Assembly: GCF_014859565.1 (NCBI RefSeq)
Contig: NZ_JACUUA010000175.1
Coordinates: 1-6,648 of the forward strand
Reading direction: 5' to 3'
DNA length: 6,648 bases
Source of the DNA: Marinospirillum sp.
GTDB taxonomy: Bacteria > Pseudomonadota > Gammaproteobacteria > Pseudomonadales > Halomonadaceae
Positions 6,465 through 6,648 of this stretch are shown one piece after another (the first letter of the stretch is position 1; each line of letters begins with the position of its first letter). Under the pieces are notes generated by a model, which was not told the DNA's origin, searched no databases, and was given only the letters and a program-made list of their open reading frames with translations. Made by a program: the position numbers and the translations under genes.

Positions 6465-6622
6465 TTCCAAAGTAGAGCAGTGAATGATGTATGGGTGTCA
6501 ATTTAAGGCTGCAAAACATTAAAATATACTAATATAAATAATGTAATCGCTATGAGTTTTACTATCTAAAAGGACAGGCCTGTGGTTAAAGGCAAAAAAC
6601 TATGGATGAGTTGCAAATAAAT
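6465..6622. other. AT-rich gene-free tail downstream of the defence cluster
   Basis: No convincing gene occurs on either strand. From about 6508 to 6570 the sequence is strongly AT-rich, unlike the coding part. TATACT at 6525-6530 could be a -10, but the paired TTTAAG at 6502-6507 is poor. A 10-bp perfect palindrome, ACAGGCCTGT, lies at 6574-6583. No intrinsic terminator is evident after the last stop. The drop in G+C and the end of the coding run fit an island edge or the promoter region of a gene beyond the window. Confidence 0.4.
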
Positions 6623-6645
6623 TTGGGGGACTGATTGGGGGACTG
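6623..6645. repeat. two tandem copies of TTGGGGGACTG (period 12)
   Basis: Copies at 6623-6633 and 6635-6645 are identical and separated by one A; the window ends three bases later, so more copies may follow. Five consecutive G's twice in an AT-rich stretch stand out. G-rich short tandem repeats can be integrase arm sites or element-end repeats, but no integrase gene or tRNA end is visible here, so the role is open. Confidence 0.6.
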
Positions 6646-6648
6646 CTT

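Noticed and set aside
6582..6620. Mini-ORF starting at GTG, 12 codons, with AGGA upstream
   Set aside because: It is too short to support, resembles no known peptide, and lies in AT-rich DNA where such frames arise by chance.
6623..6645. Tandem repeat considered as the start of a CRISPR array
   Set aside because: The units are 11 bp with a 1-nt gap, far too short for repeat-spacer structure, and no cas gene is present.

Overview
The window is part of a bacterial defence locus built around the restriction subunit of a type I restriction-modification (R-M) system. All five genes lie on the + strand and look intact. Moderate base composition (about half G+C by eye), Shine-Dalgarno-led starts and the style of the proteins suggest a gammaproteobacterium, perhaps aquatic or marine. 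That placement is inference; no taxonomic marker gene is present.

Layout. (1) 19-1095: a one-piece regulator/protease with an Xre-type helix-turn-helix at the N-terminus and an ImmA/IrrE (COG2856) zinc metallopeptidase domain. (2) About 1073-1573: a PIN-domain nuclease that overlaps it by up to 23 nt, so the two form a toxin-antitoxin-like or signalling pair. (3) A 52-nt gap with a possible promoter and a 10-bp perfect palindrome in its spacer. (4) 1626-4760: full-length HsdR, about 1044 aa, probably starting at TTG. (5) 4760-5494: a YgjP/DUF45-type zinc metallopeptidase whose ATG overlaps the hsdR stop by one base. (6) 5550-6464: a GIY-YIG nuclease with a C-terminal DUF4357-like domain and its own good ribosome-binding site. 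(7) 6465-6648: a gene-free, AT-rich tail ending in a tandem 11-bp repeat (TTGGGGGACTG) at the window edge, possibly near the boundary of the island.

How the parts may work together. HsdR needs HsdM and HsdS to act. Neither is in the window, so they are expected just upstream of position 1; this is a prediction. HsdR translocates DNA and cuts unmodified invaders. On either side of it sit two HEXXH proteins (Xre-ImmA and DUF45) and two extra nucleases (PIN and GIY-YIG). The families are well known one by one and are recurrent neighbours of type I R-M genes, but the role of these accessories is not established. The best candidate for an undescribed system is a regulated accessory layer around restriction: the Xre-ImmA/PIN pair as a sensor and backup toxin, and the DUF45 peptidase as a partner or controller of HsdR. 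The sequence supports the arrangement, not the mechanism.
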